Source of the DNA: Pollutimonas sp035515055
GTDB lineage: Bacteria > Pseudomonadota > Gammaproteobacteria > Burkholderiales > Burkholderiaceae_B
DNA length: 48,717 nucleotides
Assembly (NCBI GenBank): GCA_035515055.1
Contig: DATJBV010000010.1
Location: 1-48,717 of the forward strand
Reading direction: 5' to 3'
The notes below the pieces were generated by a model. That model did no database searches. It was not told where the DNA came from and saw nothing but the letters and a program-made list of their open reading frames with translations. Both the position numbers and the translations under genes were made by a program. Positions 16,530-24,635 of this stretch are shown here, in pieces. How positions within the stretch are numbered: the first letter of the stretch is position 1; every line of letters starts with the position of its first letter.

Positions 16530-17744
16530 ATGAAGCAAAAAAAACCCCATACCGGCAAAGCGATTGTACGAACCCCCGAGCAGCATGACGAGCGGCGGGG
16601 GCTGCAGTATGCCCTGGCAATACATGCGCTGCTCCTTCTATTCATGATTTTCGGCTTCATGGCCACGCCCAGCAATCCCGATCCCGTACAGGTAGAGCTC
16701 TGGACCGATGGCACCACGCCAACCGGCGCCGAGCCCGAAACCGAACCTGAAACAGCGGACGAGGCAAAGGAAACGCCGCCAGAACCGGCCCCTGAACCCG
16801 AGCCCGCACCCGAACCGGAGCCCGCGCCGGAACAGCCGCCCGAGCCTCCCCCTCCCCCGCCTCCTCCTCCCGCCCCTAAACCGGAACCGGAAGCCGTACC
16901 CGAGGTAGATCCGGAAATCGCCCTCGAAAAAGCACGCAAGGAGCGCGAAGAAAAAGAGAAGATACAAAAGGCCGCGGCTGAGCAAGCGGCGGCTGAGAAG
17001 GCGGCAGCCGAAAAAGTGGCTGCCGAGAAAGCCGCTGCGGAAAAGGCGGCCGAGGAAAAGCGCAAAGCAGAAAAACAGGCAGCGGAGAAGAGGAAGGCTG
17101 AAGAAGCAGCCGCTGAGGAAGCCAAGAAGGAAGCCGCCCGCAAAGCAGCTGCAAAGGCGGCAGCTGAAAAACAGGCCGCGGAGAAAGCCGCAGCCGAAAA
17201 AGCAGCCGCTGAAAAGGCCGCTACGGCAAAGGCAGCCGCCGAGAAAGCCGCTGCCGAAAAAGAAGCAGCTGAAAAGAAAGCTGCCGCGGAGCAGAAGGCG
17301 GCTGCGGAAAAGAAGGCGAAGGATGAAGCGGCCAAGAAAGCCGCGGCAGAGAAAGCCGCCGCGGCCAAACGCGAAGCCATACGCAAGGCCATGCGCGACG
17401 ACGCTCTAGGCGCAGCCGGGCTACCCGGCGGCACGGCCGACAGGAATCAGTCTGGCGGCGGAGGCACCGATAACGGCTATGCTTCCAAAGTGCGAGCCTG
17501 CGTCCGCCCGCGCGTGGTTTACAACGTGCCGCCGCGGCAAGGCAGCGGCAACCCGACAGTACAATATGAAGTCAGACTTGCACCCAATGGCACGGTGGAA
17601 GGCGTCGAGATCCAACGATCGTCAGGAAATCCACGCTTCGATGAAGCCGTCCGGAAGGGCATACAGGGATGTTCGCCATTCCCCAAGCCGCCTTCCGGCA
17701 ACTATCCGCCGGTTATCACGGGCAACTACCTAATGTATGACTAA
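16530..17744 (+). CDS. tolA: Tol-Pal system protein TolA
   Basis: The periplasm-spanning protein that links the TolQR motor to TolB/Pal. At 404 residues it has an N-terminal anchor helix (about 26-44), then a Pro-Glu-rich section (about 69-125, ending in a run of prolines) reminiscent of TonB, then a long Ala/Lys/Glu helical rod (about 130-290), then a C-terminal TolA/TonB domain with two cysteines (near CVRP and GCSPF) that probably form a disulfide. The ribosome site before the ATG is weak. The low-complexity rod makes long spurious open frames on the opposite strand. Confidence 0.93.
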   Translation: MKQKKPHTGKAIVRTPEQHDERRGLQYALAIHALLLLFMIFGFMATPSNPDPVQVELWTDGTTPTGAEPETEPETADEAKETPPEPAPEPEPAPEPEPAPEQPPEPPPPPPPPPAPKPEPEAVPEVDPEIALEKARKEREEKEKIQKAAAEQAAAEKAAAEKVAAEKAAAEKAAEEKRKAEKQAAEKRKAEEAAAEEAKKEAARKAAAKAAAEKQAAEKAAAEKAAAEKAATAKAAAEKAAAEKEAAEKKAAAEQKAAAEKKAKDEAAKKAAAEKAAAAKREAIRKAMRDDALGAAGLPGGTADRNQSGGGGTDNGYASKVRACVRPRVVYNVPPRQGSGNPTVQYEVRLAPNGTVEGVEIQRSSGNPRFDEAVRKGIQGCSPFPKPPSGNYPPVITGNYLMYD

Positions 17745-17757
17745 CAGGAGATCACAT

Positions 17758-19068
17758 ATGACAGCCGTCGCTACAGTCAAACTTGTCGCGTCCAAGCAGT
17801 GGCGCGCATGGACGCTGGGGCTTCTTGTCCTGGCGGTCAGCCTGCTTGCCGCCCGCCCCGTCCACGCGCAGCTGCGGGTCGATATTTCGGGCGTTGGCGC
17901 AACACAGTACCCAATCGCCACCGCCGACTTCGCCGGCGACGGGCAAGGCCAAGCCATCGCAGAGGTCATTCGGGCCGACCTGACACGCTCAGGTCAATTC
18001 CGTCTGGTCAATGCCACCGGTGTCAGCCTGAATGCCGAAAGCAGCATTGCCTACGACGAATGGCGCACTCGCGGTGCGGATTACGTCGCCTACGGGTCTG
18101 TCACCCAGTCAGGCGGCCAGTACAACGTCAGCTACCGGCTCGTCGATTCAGTGCGCAAAACCCAGTTGGACGGCGTATCGTTCAATGGCACCGAGAAAGA
18201 ACTCCGCCGTATTTCCCACCAAATCGCCGACCGGATCTACGAAAAAATTACCGGCGTCCGGGGGGTATTCTCCACACGCATCGCGTATGTGTTGCAAACC
18301 GGCAACAGCTATGAGTTACAAATTGCAGACGCCGACGGCCAGAATCCCCAGGTAATGTTGCGCTCCAAGCAATCCATTATTTCCCCCGCCTGGTCGCCCG
18401 ATGGCAAGCGTTTAGCCTACGTCAGCTTCGAGGCCGGAAAGCCCGTGGTGTATATGCAGACCCTCGCCACCGGACAGCGTGTCCCTATCGCGAACTTCAA
18501 GGGCAATAACAGTGCGCCGGCCTGGTCGCCCAACGGACAGCAATTGGCTATCGTGCTGTCTCGTGACAGCATCTCGCAGATATACACCATTAACGCGGAT
18601 GGATCCGGCTTGCGCCGAGTCATGCGCTCTCCCCTCATCGACACCGAACCGCAGTACACGCCAGACGGTTCTTCGCTTATTTTCACCAGCGATCGCGGAG
18701 GCAGCCCACACATTTATCGCGTCCCAGTCAGCGGTGGCGATGCGCAGCGCATCACCTTCAGCGGTAGTTACAATATCTCACCGGCCATCTCGCCCGACGC
18801 CAATAACCTGGTGTACGTTACACGTAGAAATGGCGCATTCCGGATTGCAATTCAAAACTTAGGGTCTGGAACCGAGCAATTATTGACCGCCGGCCCCGAT
18901 GACGAGTCACCAAGTTTTGCCCCGAATGGAATGCAAATCCTATATAGTTCTGTACAAGGTGGTCGTAGCGTTTTAGCCGTTACTTCAGTTGACGGCAGGG
19001 TACGCCAAACGCTGTCGGCACTTAACGGGAAAGTACGCGAACCAACCTGGGGACCATTTACTAATTAA
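17758..19068 (+). CDS. tolB: Tol-Pal system beta-propeller protein TolB
   Basis: The periplasmic TolB of 436 residues: signal peptide (about 1-34, ending ARPVHAQ), N-terminal domain that interacts with TolA, and a C-terminal six-bladed WD40-like propeller with repeated SPAWSPDGKRLAY-type motifs that binds Pal. The ATG at 17758 is chosen because AGGAGA precedes it; an in-frame start at 17737 would overlap tolA and lacks such a site. Confidence 0.96.
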   Translation: MTAVATVKLVASKQWRAWTLGLLVLAVSLLAARPVHAQLRVDISGVGATQYPIATADFAGDGQGQAIAEVIRADLTRSGQFRLVNATGVSLNAESSIAYDEWRTRGADYVAYGSVTQSGGQYNVSYRLVDSVRKTQLDGVSFNGTEKELRRISHQIADRIYEKITGVRGVFSTRIAYVLQTGNSYELQIADADGQNPQVMLRSKQSIISPAWSPDGKRLAYVSFEAGKPVVYMQTLATGQRVPIANFKGNNSAPAWSPNGQQLAIVLSRDSISQIYTINADGSGLRRVMRSPLIDTEPQYTPDGSSLIFTSDRGGSPHIYRVPVSGGDAQRITFSGSYNISPAISPDANNLVYVTRRNGAFRIAIQNLGSGTEQLLTAGPDDESPSFAPNGMQILYSSVQGGRSVLAVTSVDGRVRQTLSALNGKVREPTWGPFTN

Positions 19069-19099
19069 TCAGTGTGACTCTTTTTCAAAGGAACCTTAA

Positions 19100-19594
19100 A
19101 TGAGCTCGCGCATCGCAAGAAGCCTCACTATAGCCGCCATTGCAGCCACCTTGGCTGCATGTAGCTCTGTCCCCTTAGACCAATCCGGCACAGCCGGCAG
19201 CGGTACAGACTCGGCCAGTTCGGGGCAAATCATGGACCCGTTCAACCCGCAAAGCCCGCTCGCTCAACAGCGTTCGGTCTATTTCGATTTCAACAGCTAC
19301 AGTGTCCCTGAACAATACCGCGGCCTGGTCGAAATGCACTCCTCCTACCTGACCGGCCACGGTCAGCAAAAGGTTCGCATTGAAGGCAACGCCGATGCAC
19401 GCGGTGGATCGGAATACAATCTGGCACTGGGCCAGCGCCGTTCCGACGCCGTTGCGCGTATGATGACCCTGCTGGGCGTCAACAGCAACCAGATCGAAGC
19501 GATCAGCTTCGGTAAGGAAAAGCCCAAAGCGTTGGGCAACACCGAAGCCGACTACGCAGAAAATCGCCGTGCGGATATTGTCTACCAACAATAA
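19100..19594 (+). CDS. pal: Peptidoglycan-associated outer-membrane lipoprotein Pal
   Basis: The 164-residue lipoprotein tethering the outer membrane to peptidoglycan. The lipobox LAAC places the lipidated cysteine at C21; Lgt in this window would start its maturation. The OmpA-like domain has the meso-DAP-binding pattern GNADARGG...R near residues 95-115. AAAGGA precedes the ATG. A strong terminator follows 22 bp after the stop. Confidence 0.96.
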   Translation: MSSRIARSLTIAAIAATLAACSSVPLDQSGTAGSGTDSASSGQIMDPFNPQSPLAQQRSVYFDFNSYSVPEQYRGLVEMHSSYLTGHGQQKVRIEGNADARGGSEYNLALGQRRSDAVARMMTLLGVNSNQIEAISFGKEKPKALGNTEADYAENRRADIVYQQ

Positions 19595-19616
19595 TATCTA
19601 GTCACTCGTCGCTATA

Positions 19617-19649
19617 ACGCCGTGGCGGCATTCCGCCGCGGCGTTTTTT
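19617..19649 (+). terminator. Intrinsic terminator between pal and cpoB
   Basis: A 12-bp stem, ACGCCGTGGCGG (19617-19628) with CCGCCGCGGCGT (19633-19644), with one G-T pair, a CATT loop and a T run (19644-19649). It lies inside the tol-pal gene order, so it likely lowers cpoB and downstream expression or ends the tolQ-pal transcript. Confidence 0.9.
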
Positions 19650-19667
19650 ATTTGAACGGAGCCCGAA

Positions 19668-20354
19668 ATGAGCGCTTACTTTCCGCCACTACGCACCGCC
19701 ATACTCGCCGCAGCGCTTTCCCTGTCTTCCGCCTTCTCCGCGCCCGCCTTTGCGTTCGCCGACGACGACGCGCGCAAGGCCATCCTGGACTTGCGCGAAC
19801 AGCTCAAGCAGGTCACCGAACAGAACCGTCAGGCACGCATACAGCTGGCCGACCAACTCGAAAGCCTGCAGCACGAGATGACCACCATCAGGGGCCAGAT
19901 GGAGAAACTGAACTGGCAAGCCGAATTGGATGCGCGTGCGCGTCAGGAAGCGTCGGGCACAAAGACCACTGTCGCCGATCCTCAGGAACAGACTGCGTAT
20001 GAAGCGTCTATGGGGCTGTTCCGCGGCGGCAAGTACAAGGAAGCGGCGGCCAGCCTGGCCACATTCATCCAAACCTACCCAACCAGCGCGTTGCTGCCGG
20101 AAGCGCGGTTCTATCGCGGCAGCAGCCTTTACGCCAGCAAGGACTTCAAAGGTGCCATCCAAGGCCTGGAGGGCATGGTCAAGGCCGCGCCTACAGACGC
20201 TCGCGCTCCCGACGCCCTATTGGTCATCGCTGCCAGCCAGATCGAAATCAACGATATGGCCGGCGCCAAGGCCAGCCTCCAACGCATCGTGAAGGAATAC
20301 CCACAGACATCGGCGGCCGAAACCGCCAAAAGCCGGCTTAAGCTCCTGCAATAA
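19668..20354 (+). CDS. cpoB: Cell division coordinator CpoB (YbgF)
   Basis: A 228-residue periplasmic protein: signal peptide (about 1-29), coiled-coil trimerisation region (about 35-95), then tetratricopeptide repeats (about 108-228, e.g. FRGGKYKEAAASLATF). CpoB couples outer-membrane constriction by Tol to PBP1B peptidoglycan synthesis. It lies downstream of the terminator at 19617-19649 and its stop overlaps the start of the FecCD permease by one base. Confidence 0.94.
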   Translation: MSAYFPPLRTAILAAALSLSSAFSAPAFAFADDDARKAILDLREQLKQVTEQNRQARIQLADQLESLQHEMTTIRGQMEKLNWQAELDARARQEASGTKTTVADPQEQTAYEASMGLFRGGKYKEAAASLATFIQTYPTSALLPEARFYRGSSLYASKDFKGAIQGLEGMVKAAPTDARAPDALLVIAASQIEINDMAGAKASLQRIVKEYPQTSAAETAKSRLKLLQ

Positions 20355-21400
20355 TGCCAACCAACGCTCTGTCGGGCACACTGGCCTGGCAGCGGAAGTG
20401 GCGTCAACGACGCCTGTTTCTGACGCTACTCTGGATCGCGATCGCCTTGTTCGCGATCGTCGACCTGATGCTGGGTCCGGCAAACTTGCCATGGGCGACT
20501 CTCTGGCAAACGCTGATTGAGCCCGCGAATGCCGACCCCACCGCCCACGTGATCGTGTGGCAAATTCGACTTCCGCAAGCCGCAATGGCCATCGTCGTGG
20601 GAGCGGCGCTGGGCCTTGCCGGCGCGGAAATGCAGACCGTGCTGAATAATCCGTTGGCCAGTCCGTTCACGCTTGGCGTGTCGTCAGCGGCCGCCCTTGG
20701 CGCCGCCGTCGCCCTGGTGTTCGACTGGAGGCTGCCGTTCATTCCGGGCCAATACGCGCTGGTCGTAAATGCCTTTGTGCTCGCCATGCTATGCGCCTTC
20801 ATGCTCGACGCTGTCGCCCGCCGCGCGCGTATCGGTTCGGCCGGCATTATCCTGTTCGGCATCGCCCTCGTCTTCACCTTTAATGCACTCCTGTCGCTGG
20901 TACAACTGACGGCCGGTGCGTCGGCGCTCCAGGACTTGGTGTTCTGGATGATGGGCAGCCTGGAGCGCGCCAATTGGACTAAAGTGGCACTGATGTGCAT
21001 GGCGTTGCTGATGACGCTCCCGTTCGCGTTGCGCAACGCATGGAAACTCACGGCGCTGCGGTTCGGCGACGATCGCGCGGCAAGCTTCGGCGTCGACACG
21101 CAGCGCGTTCGGCGCGGTGCATTGATACGCGTCAGTGTGCTGGCCGCCATGGCGGTGGCTCTGGTGGGCATCATTGGTTTCGTCGGCCTTGTGGCCCCGC
21201 ACATCGCCCGCCGGCTATGGGGCGAGGATCATCGCTGGTACCTGCCTGCCAGCGCGTGCATCGGCAGCAGCATCCTGATCGCCGCCTCGGTGGCCGCCAA
21301 ACTGCTAAGCAGCCATGCACTCATACCGGTGGGCATCGTCACCACGCTGGTCGGCATCCCTTTCTTCATCGTCGCCCTGATGCGGCGTACTGTCCAATAA
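20354..21400 (+). CDS. FecCD-family ABC transporter permease (siderophore, haem or cobalamin type)
   Basis: A 348-residue polytopic permease of the BtuC/FecCD family, with about nine or ten helices and family landmarks such as RLPQAAMAIVVGAALGLAGA, NPLASPFTLGVSS and GFVGLVAPHIAR. Such permeases import iron-chelates, haem or vitamin B12. Its ATG overlaps the cpoB stop (TAATG) and the ATPase gene follows 6 bp later. No periplasmic binding protein gene is adjacent, unusual for the family; the substrate is unknown. Confidence 0.9.
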   Translation: MPTNALSGTLAWQRKWRQRRLFLTLLWIAIALFAIVDLMLGPANLPWATLWQTLIEPANADPTAHVIVWQIRLPQAAMAIVVGAALGLAGAEMQTVLNNPLASPFTLGVSSAAALGAAVALVFDWRLPFIPGQYALVVNAFVLAMLCAFMLDAVARRARIGSAGIILFGIALVFTFNALLSLVQLTAGASALQDLVFWMMGSLERANWTKVALMCMALLMTLPFALRNAWKLTALRFGDDRAASFGVDTQRVRRGALIRVSVLAAMAVALVGIIGFVGLVAPHIARRLWGEDHRWYLPASACIGSSILIAASVAAKLLSSHALIPVGIVTTLVGIPFFIVALMRRTVQ

Positions 21401-21406
21401 GCCGGC

Positions 21407-22204
21407 ATGGCAGCAGACACGCTATTCCCCTCGCTGACCGTCACGGGCCTTTCGTGCAAGCTGGGCAAGACACACGTGCTCCACGCGCTCAGCCTGCCTC
21501 GGCTGCATGGCGGTCAACTGGTGGCGCTCCTGGGTCCGAACGGCAGCGGCAAATCCACATTGCTTAGAAGCATCGCCGGCCTGACGGCCGCCCACGCGGA
21601 TGCTCTTGAACTGAATGGCGCCGATCTGCGCGCATGGCCGGCCCGCAGGCGCGCGGAACAAATACGCTATCTGCCCCAGAGCCTCCCCGACGCCATTCAT
21701 TTGACCGTGACAGAGGCTGTCTTGGTGGCGTTGAAGGCGCGCACGCCGATCGACACCGCCGATGCCTTGCGGCGCGTGGCAAACGTGTTGTCCGACCTTG
21801 GGATAGCCCGCCTGGCGCCACGGTATCTGGACGAGTTGTCCGGGGGGCAAAAACAATTGGTCGGCCTGGCCCAAGCCCTGGTTCACGAGCCGTCCGTGCT
21901 GCTGCTGGATGAGCCGTTGGCCTCGCTGGATCTTAATTACCAGCATCATGTGATGCAACTGCTGCAAACGCTTGCCCGAAACCGCCGCTTGCTGGTGGTC
22001 ATCGTCGTGCATGATCTGAACATTGCCTTGCGCTATGCCGATAGCGCGCTGTTGATGCATGACGGCGAACTGCTGGCCAGCGGCGATCCGCTAGCTGTCG
22101 TGACACCTCCCCATTTGGCGCGCGCGTTCCTGGTTGAAGCTCGCATCGAGCGCTGCGCGAGGGGTTACGCCAATGTCATGGTCGACGACCTCATTCGCCT
22201 TTAA
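21407..22204 (+). CDS. ABC transporter ATP-binding protein (FecE/BtuD type)
   Basis: A 265-residue ATPase paired with the FecCD permease. Walker A GPNGSGKST (43-51), signature LSGGQKQ, Walker B LLLDEP with the following D-loop (SLD) and a switch histidine (VHDLN) are all present. It probably powers uptake of a metal chelate through the permease. The hydrolase gene follows after 9 bp. Confidence 0.92.
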   Translation: MAADTLFPSLTVTGLSCKLGKTHVLHALSLPRLHGGQLVALLGPNGSGKSTLLRSIAGLTAAHADALELNGADLRAWPARRRAEQIRYLPQSLPDAIHLTVTEAVLVALKARTPIDTADALRRVANVLSDLGIARLAPRYLDELSGGQKQLVGLAQALVHEPSVLLLDEPLASLDLNYQHHVMQLLQTLARNRRLLVVIVVHDLNIALRYADSALLMHDGELLASGDPLAVVTPPHLARAFLVEARIERCARGYANVMVDDLIRL

Positions 22205-22213
22205 GCAATCTCT

Positions 22214-23038
22214 ATGGTTTCCACACTCGCCCTTCCGCATTACACCGCAACGACCGGTCATTCGATGATCCACTACACCGAAGCCGGCGCCGGACAGATG
22301 CTGGTGCTCCTGCACGGTTCTCTATGCGACTACCGCTATTGGCGCTGGCAACTGCCGGCGCTGGCGCAGCACTATCGCGTGGTTGCGCCGAGCCTGTACG
22401 GATTCTGGCCCAATGCCCTCGACCGTGAAGATCCCGAGTTTTCCGTGAGACGCCATGTCGAGGATACTGTCAATCTGCTGCGGTCATTAAGCAACGATGG
22501 GCCCGTCCATGTGCTGGGGCATTCCCGCGGCGCGCAGGTGGCGCTGGAGGTGGCGTGCAACGCGCCCGAGCTCGTACGCAGCCTGACGCTGGCCGACCCG
22601 GGGTTCCGAATTGACGAAGAGCCGCCAATGCCATCCGTCCATGCGGACATCGCGCGGATGCTGCGACAGGGCCAACTTGAAGAAGCCATGGCCGGCTTCG
22701 TCGACGCGGTCAATGGCGCTGGAACGTGGCGTCAGATGACAAGCTGGTTCAAGACCATGGTGAAAGACAACGCCTACACGCTGTTGTCGCAGCTACGCGA
22801 GATAAATCTCGCCATCAGGCTGGAGCAGGCAGCCGCACTGCGCTGCCCTGTGCTCTTGATCGGCGGGGCTCATAGCCCGCCCAGGTACGGCAACCGCCTC
22901 GACGTACTGGAGAACGCATTGTTGGACGCCACGCGCACGACGATTCCTTTGGCGTCGCATGGCATGAACCTGGCCAATCCAAAGGCGTTCAACGGCGCTG
23001 TTCTGAGCTTTCTGGACGCGCGCCGCTTTCACCGATAG
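22214..23038 (+). CDS. Alpha/beta hydrolase
   Basis: A 274-residue cytoplasmic alpha/beta-fold hydrolase. Oxyanion motif HGS (34-36), nucleophile elbow GHSRGA with S104, and a probable catalytic H249 (ASHGMN). Being last in the permease-ATPase unit, it might hydrolyse an imported ester-type chelate to release metal, but this is inference only; the sequence also resembles general esterases and haloperoxidase-like enzymes. The ribosome site is weak. The stop lies just before the convergent PCuAC gene. Confidence 0.78.
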   Translation: MVSTLALPHYTATTGHSMIHYTEAGAGQMLVLLHGSLCDYRYWRWQLPALAQHYRVVAPSLYGFWPNALDREDPEFSVRRHVEDTVNLLRSLSNDGPVHVLGHSRGAQVALEVACNAPELVRSLTLADPGFRIDEEPPMPSVHADIARMLRQGQLEEAMAGFVDAVNGAGTWRQMTSWFKTMVKDNAYTLLSQLREINLAIRLEQAAALRCPVLLIGGAHSPPRYGNRLDVLENALLDATRTTIPLASHGMNLANPKAFNGAVLSFLDARRFHR

Positions 23039-23039
23039 A

Positions 23040-23576
23040 TCAGTGCGACATCGGGGCCATGGCCTTGGCTTCCCTGACTTCACACTGCGCGGTGGCTTTT
23101 TCGCCATTGTCGAACACGAAGTCCATGGCAATCTTGCTACCGACCTTCGGGGTGGAAACGGGCTTTTCGAGCATTGCATGATAGCTGCCCGGCTTGAACT
23201 CGAGTTCGGCGCCCGGAGGAATGGCAATGTCGTGCGTCTCGGACATGCGGCTCATGCCATCCTTATGGGTCGTCTGGTGCAACATCACCATGCCGTAAGC
23301 TGCGGACGAAGCGCTTTTCAATGTCCTGGCCTGATCGCCTTTGTTCTTTACGACGAAATATCCCGCCGACGGGGCCGGCGCGGGCAACGACCTTATCCAG
23401 CAGCCGGATACGTCGAGGGTGGCCGATGCATCAGCCTTGGCCGGATCGGCTGGCGTCCGGCTCTGATAAGTCTCGACAGACGGTGTGCCATGGCTATGCC
23501 CCGGATGCGCCGCGGCGGAGGTGGCGAATGCCATGCCGCTGATAGCAAAGAGACCTGCAAGTAAAACGTTTTTCAT
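23040..23576 (-). CDS. Periplasmic copper chaperone PCu(A)C
   Basis: A 178-residue exported protein with a signal peptide (about 1-23), a His-rich mature N-terminus (HPGHSHG) and the PCu(A)C metal site formed by H/M residues in MLHQTTHKDGMSRM and, after about 20 residues, YHAML. Members hold Cu(I) and pass it to the CuA site of cytochrome oxidase. The ATG at 23576 follows a GGGTG site; an in-frame GTG lies three codons earlier. The DUF2946 gene lies 45 bp upstream on the same strand and is likely cotranscribed. Confidence 0.88.
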   Translation of the reverse strand: MKNVLLAGLFAISGMAFATSAAAHPGHSHGTPSVETYQSRTPADPAKADASATLDVSGCWIRSLPAPAPSAGYFVVKNKGDQARTLKSASSAAYGMVMLHQTTHKDGMSRMSETHDIAIPPGAELEFKPGSYHAMLEKPVSTPKVGSKIAMDFVFDNGEKATAQCEVREAKAMAPMSH

Positions 23577-23621
23577 AATAAACACCCAAGAATACGATTT
23601 GTCTGATGTAGGAAATTCGAA

Positions 23622-24038
23622 TCAAGACACGTAGCCAGGGGGAGCGCGCGAACCCAGCGGCGGACCGCGCACGGAAACGAGATGACGATGATTCGGCATC
23701 CATGCCCGGAAGGCGGCATGGGTCGCGAGGACGATGATGCCCACGAGCGGCAGCGTCGAGGGACCGACCAGTGTCTGGGCAAACGAGGCACTAAAAGCGC
23801 AATCGGGTGACTGCGGTTCGTTATGGCTGCCGGAGGTGTCGAGCGCGAGAACCTTTACAACACTGGGAGCCAACGTCTTCACGCATAGCGTCATACCGGG
23901 CAGGAAAGACTGGCCGGATGCCGCGGCAGGCATGTATCCGCTGGGTATGAACGCGCGAGCCACCATAGCCGCCAGCAGCACATACGCAAAGACGTGCCAA
24001 TACACCGTGGAAGCTGGAAACCGCGCGTGCCTGTTCAT
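23622..24038 (-). CDS. DUF2946-like membrane protein
   Basis: A 138-residue protein with a hydrophobic N-terminal segment (about 13-30, HVFAYVLLAAMVARAFIPSG), a central region with two cysteines and a second helix (about 88-110), ending in RGPPLGSRAPP, a tail common in DUF2946 proteins, which are often next to copper genes. The start at 24038 is preferred over 24089 because it gives a compact signal/anchor. It precedes the PCu(A)C gene, suggesting a copper role; exact function is unknown. Confidence 0.62.
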   Translation of the reverse strand: MNRHARFPASTVYWHVFAYVLLAAMVARAFIPSGYMPAAASGQSFLPGMTLCVKTLAPSVVKVLALDTSGSHNEPQSPDCAFSASFAQTLVGPSTLPLVGIIVLATHAAFRAWMPNHRHLVSVRGPPLGSRAPPGYVS

Positions 24039-24170
24039 GGTCCGAAGTGTACTACGGGCGTTGGGCGCGGACGGCACCCGGTTCTGCATGCGCGGCGACT
24101 ACGCTACACTGGCTTTGGGCCCTTTATAAAACCACGAACGGCACCCAGCCGTGGAATCAGTCAAACAACA

Positions 24171-24608
24171 ATGAATCCTGCCGCGCTCGACACACCCGCA
24201 AAGATCACAGTCAACGACTTCAACAAGCTCCTCGCCGACCAACACCCATTTGCCGCCATGCTCGAGATCGAAGTGCTCGAGATCGGGTTCGGCACCTCGG
24301 TTCTATTGCTCCCCGAACGCCTATCGCACCAGCGTCTGGGCGGCATTATTGCCGGACCCATGCTAATGGGCCTGGCCGACCTTGCCCTATATGCGGCGGT
24401 CGTGGGCGCGACGGGCAATCCGCAGGCAGTGACGGCCAGCCTAAGCATCAATTTCTTGCGCAAAACGCCCCCCGGCGGCGTGCTGGCACGCACCCGTATC
24501 CTGAAGACAGGCCGCCTGGCCTCCGGCGAGGTACAGCTTCTTCCCGCGCGAGGCGGCGATCCAGTAGCGCACGTGATCAGTACATGGTCAGTGCCGCGCA
24601 ATAATTAA
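24171..24608 (+). CDS. PaaI-family hotdog thioesterase
   Basis: A 145-residue hotdog-fold protein related to PaaI-type acyl-CoA thioesterases: the GGIIAGPMLMGLADLALYAAV helix and SLSINFLRKTPPGGVLAR strand match that family. The ATG at 24171 starts after an AACAACA leader with no strong ribosome site; the longer open frame to 23994 overlaps the divergent DUF2946 gene and is not credible. Substrate unknown. The aldo/keto reductase follows after 27 bp. Confidence 0.8.
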   Translation: MNPAALDTPAKITVNDFNKLLADQHPFAAMLEIEVLEIGFGTSVLLLPERLSHQRLGGIIAGPMLMGLADLALYAAVVGATGNPQAVTASLSINFLRKTPPGGVLARTRILKTGRLASGEVQLLPARGGDPVAHVISTWSVPRNN

Positions 24609-24635
24609 ACTATCAATCTCGTTTGGAGGAGAAAT

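Noticed and set aside
16346..17434. Long reverse-strand frame rich in Ala, Ser and Phe opposite tolA
   Set aside because: It is the antisense reading of the low-complexity Ala/Lys/Glu region of tolA.
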